NCBI GenBank assembly: GCA_002429165.1
Contig: DIYV01000035.1
Location: 1 to 8,883, forward strand
DNA length: 8,883 bases
Reading direction: 5' to 3'
Source of the DNA: Gallionella sp. UBA6045
Lineage (GTDB): Bacteria; Pseudomonadota; Gammaproteobacteria; Burkholderiales; Gallionellaceae
Position 1 is the first letter of the stretch. Each line of letters opens with the position of its first letter. The notes under the pieces are model-generated. The model ran no database searches, was not told where the DNA came from, and was given only the letters and a program-made list of their open reading frames with translations. A program made the position numbers and the translations under genes. Positions 6,769 through 8,883 of this stretch are shown here, one piece after another.

Positions 6769-6786
6769 GCATGAGGTTTTGTTCTA

Positions 6787-7623
6787 GTGTCAGGGGGAAA
6801 TCAAAACTTGGGCGATTTGAATAAAAATGAAATGGTGAGTTTCGCACGAACCCCGGCCTTGCCGGGCGTTGAGCTGTTAATGGCGTGCGGCAGTTCGCAT
6901 CATTGGCGGGTTTTCCACGAGCGCTACGCCATCTGCACCAGCGATGCTGCAGCAGCGGAGATCCGCTACCGCAAAAATTCACATACGATTGGCGACCGTA
7001 GCACCTTATTGTTCGAACCGGGTGAAATGCACGAAACCAACCGCGTGGCCAAACCACAGGATTTCAATGTGCTGTTCCTGACACCGGATACCATGCAAAA
7101 ATTCAACGAGGAGATGGATATACCCGGTCAGCCGCACTTCAAGCCCGTCCCGGCCATCAACGAACAATTCTTCTCATCCTGCAAGCGCTTGCATGCCGCT
7201 ATTAATGACGATGCGGCAGCTATCGAGCAACAGAGCCGCCTTACCGAGTGCGTCGGAATGCTGTTGTCCTGTCATGCGGAAAAACGGGTGTCGACCCTGC
7301 CGGATTCCGGGAAACAACCACTATTGCGTGCGCGCGACTTCCTGCATGATCAATTCTCCCATGCCGTGTCGCTGGACGAGATTTCTGCCATTGCCGGGTT
7401 GAGCCGGTTCCATTTTCTGAAGGCATTTGCAGCCCAGTTCGGCCTGCCGCCGCATGCGTACCAGATACGCCTGCGCATCGAGCGCTCGCTACCCCTGCTG
7501 CGCCGGGGCATGACCCTGCCCCAGGTCGCAGAATCGATAGGTTTCTATGACCAGAGTCATTTTATCCGCCACTTCAAGCGCACCATGTGCGTCACGCCTG
7601 GTCAATATCAAGGAAGACTGTGA
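6787..7623 (+). CDS. AraC-family transcriptional regulator
   Basis: A cytoplasmic DNA-binding regulator of up to 278 residues. The N-terminal part (about 30-115) fits the AraC-type cupin sensor domain, with IRYRKNSHTIGDRSTLLFEPGEMHE as its core (the stretch before the P-G-E-x-H motif is typical). The C-terminal 100 residues, from about 179, are the double helix-turn-helix: first helix pair at about 195-217 (SLDEISAIAGLSRFHFLKAF) and second at 242-265 (MTLPQVAESIGFYDQSHFIR), ending in the family signature HFKRTMCVTPGQY. The start is uncertain: GTG at 6787 (GAGG 10 bases upstream), TTG at 6808 (AGGGGG 10 bases upstream) or ATG at 6832. The inducer and targets are unknown. It is divergent from the AT-rich lipoprotein block, which makes that block a candidate target, but its own base composition is like the housekeeping genes. 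Confidence 0.92.
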   Translation: MSGGNQNLGDLNKNEMVSFARTPALPGVELLMACGSSHHWRVFHERYAICTSDAAAAEIRYRKNSHTIGDRSTLLFEPGEMHETNRVAKPQDFNVLFLTPDTMQKFNEEMDIPGQPHFKPVPAINEQFFSSCKRLHAAINDDAAAIEQQSRLTECVGMLLSCHAEKRVSTLPDSGKQPLLRARDFLHDQFSHAVSLDEISAIAGLSRFHFLKAFAAQFGLPPHAYQIRLRIERSLPLLRRGMTLPQVAESIGFYDQSHFIRHFKRTMCVTPGQYQGRL

Positions 7624-7746
7624 GTTATCCTTCGCACTGCAGAACTTCATGCCTCGTTACCACACCGCCAGAAACCAGGCGTTCATAACACATCCATGAA
7701 ATCTCTTTAAGCCCATCCCGTTGCTCACGCAATAATTCATTAAATC

Positions 7747-7771
7747 AAAAACCGCCTGTTGCGGGCGGTTT
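7747..7771 (-). terminator. Rho-independent terminator of tRNA-Ser
   Basis: On the minus strand AAACCGCC (7771-7764) pairs with GGCGGTTT (7756-7749) across a 7-base loop, and the T-run continues into TTGATTTAA. It begins 8 bases after the tRNA 3' end. Confidence 0.85.
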
Positions 7772-7778
7772 CCTGACT

Positions 7779-7868
<90 letters not shown>

Positions 7869-7872
7869 GGGA

Positions 7873-7909
7873 GGCGCGCATTCTACCAGCAACCTCCGAT
7901 TTAGTGCAG
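7873..7909 (-). promoter_or_regulatory. Probable promoter of tRNA-Ser
   Basis: On the minus strand TAGAAT (7885-7880) is a good -10 box, followed by a GC-rich discriminator (GCGCGCC), as in stringently controlled stable-RNA promoters. A -35 box about 17-18 bases upstream (CTGCAC, 7909-7904) is weak. The element occupies most of the 50 bases between the tRNA and the mltF start. Confidence 0.5.
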
Positions 7910-7918
7910 AATGATCAT

Positions 7919-8883
7919 ATGCGGAACCCGACTCGATGTGCGCAAACATTAATAGTCAGCTTGTGTCTACTGCTCGCTGGCTGTCACCAACAGATTTCGC
8001 CATGGAAAGCCGGCAAGCTGGTGGTGATCGTTCCGGAAACGGCACTATGGCCGGAGTCAGATTTTCAGCGTGAATTGGCACGATTGTTCGTCGAGCAACT
8101 GCATGCCACTCTCGAAACGATTCCGCTGCCACAGGATGAAATCCATGACGCGTTACGCAAACACCTGGCACATCTTGCCGCTGTTCCGATGCGCAGGGAG
8201 AACAACCCTGCCGGACTGCAATTTGGCCCCGCCTACCAGAGTGTGCGCGAGGTGCTGGTATGCAATAACGACGGGCCGCGCATAAGGAACCTTGCCGATC
8301 TGAAAGGCAGAAAATTGATGGTGGCGGCCGGATCGGCCCATGAGGCGGCGCTGCGCGAGGCACAGCGGAATTTGCCCTCGCTGCAATGGCTCACGGATCA
8401 CGATCTCACCACCCAGGACCTGCTGGCGGAGGTCGGCGAAGGCAGCCTGGATTGCGCGGCCGCCAATGAACTCCAGTTCGCCGATGCGCGCAACTTTCAT
8501 CCCAATCTGATCGCCGAACTCGATATTGTCCCGCCATCCAGACTGGCCTGGGCATTCCCCGGAAATGTCGATTCCGACTTGCTCAAACAAGTGCAGATCT
8601 TTTTCAACACCATCCAGCAGGACGGCACGCTGCATCGCTTGCTGGAACGCTACTACGGTCACAGCGGCCGCTTGGACACGATGGATGCGGCTGCCTTCAT
8701 CACCAGGATCAATACCGTCCTGCCGCGTTTTCGCCGCATTTTCGACGAAGCTGACACGCTTACCGGAATCGACTGGAGATTGCTGGCAGCGCTTTCTTAT
8801 CAGGAGTCGCAGTGGAATCCGCTCGCCACTTCGTACACCAATGTGCGCGGCATGATGATGCTGACCGGTGATACGGCCGACCA
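7919..8883 (+). CDS. mltF: Membrane-bound lytic murein transglycosylase F (partial, C-terminus beyond window)
   Basis: MltF cleaves the glycan strands of peptidoglycan non-hydrolytically, leaving 1,6-anhydro ends, and acts at the periplasmic face of the outer membrane. The open frame runs from ATG 7919 to the right edge (321 codons) with no stop. The N-terminus MRNPTRCAQTLIVSLCLLLAGC has a lipobox L-A-G-C with Cys22, so lipidation is likely. Residues about 33-255 are the regulatory domain related to solute-binding proteins (SBP family 3): KLVVIVPET, FGPAYQSVREVLVC (102-115), LADLKGRKLMVAAGSA and LERYYGH. The catalytic SLT domain begins near 276: GIDWRLLAALSYQESQWNP with catalytic Glu296, then NVRGMMMLTGDTAD, the MltF form of the motif. 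About a further 130-170 residues are expected outside. No clear ribosome site precedes the ATG. It starts 50 bases from the divergent tRNA-Ser. Confidence 0.94.
   Translation, partial: MRNPTRCAQTLIVSLCLLLAGCHQQISPWKAGKLVVIVPETALWPESDFQRELARLFVEQLHATLETIPLPQDEIHDALRKHLAHLAAVPMRRENNPAGLQFGPAYQSVREVLVCNNDGPRIRNLADLKGRKLMVAAGSAHEAALREAQRNLPSLQWLTDHDLTTQDLLAEVGEGSLDCAAANELQFADARNFHPNLIAELDIVPPSRLAWAFPGNVDSDLLKQVQIFFNTIQQDGTLHRLLERYYGHSGRLDTMDAAAFITRINTVLPRFRRIFDEADTLTGIDWRLLAALSYQESQWNPLATSYTNVRGMMMLTGDTAD

Noticed and set aside
8153..8662. Minus-strand open frame of 169 codons opposite mltF
   Set aside because: It lies fully inside mltF, which runs uninterrupted on the plus strand with lipobox, binding domain and catalytic Glu.

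Overview
The window looks like a chromosomal segment of a betaproteobacterium, most likely from the Nitrosomonadales/Gallionellaceae side. That placement is an inference from the gene types (a ModABC transporter, a Glk-family glucokinase, a secreted DUF4124-like protein, MltF) and from the moderately GC-rich housekeeping genes; no rRNA or other firm marker is present. No gene-free stretch exceeds about 250 bases.

Layout. (1) Positions 1-1745, minus strand: a molybdate ABC transporter operon read modA, modB, modC, with modC cut by the window edge; modB and modC overlap by 4 bases. (2) Positions 1996-3616, plus strand: a small secreted protein with a DUF4124-like N-terminus and a helical tail, then glucokinase (glk), followed by a strong hairpin that can terminate transcription from both sides. 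(3) Positions 3718-6536, minus strand: a visibly AT-richer block of four envelope genes. Read in transcription order they are a Ser/Thr-rich lipoprotein with a Gly-rich linker, a small lipoprotein, a lipoprotein with a SHOCT-like tail, and a small outer-membrane beta-barrel. The last two carry single-base lesions: a one-base frameshift in the signal peptide and an in-frame TAA stop. (4) Positions 6787-7623, plus strand: an AraC-family regulator. (5) Positions 7747-8883: tRNA-Ser(CGA) with its terminator on the minus strand, and divergently the 5' part of mltF, a lytic transglycosylase with a clear lipobox, cut by the right edge.

How it fits together. The mod operon imports molybdate for molybdoenzymes. 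Glk phosphorylates glucose. MltF cleaves peptidoglycan. The AT-rich block encodes only exported proteins, with no enzyme, integrase or transposase visible, and looks like a strain-variable envelope cassette that is partly decaying or contains sequencing errors. I see no CRISPR array, insertion sequence, phage gene or defence system. I find no convincing new biological system here; the most useful observations are the two lesions in the lipoprotein/OMP block, the orphan lipoproteins, and a few palindromes in promoter regions.
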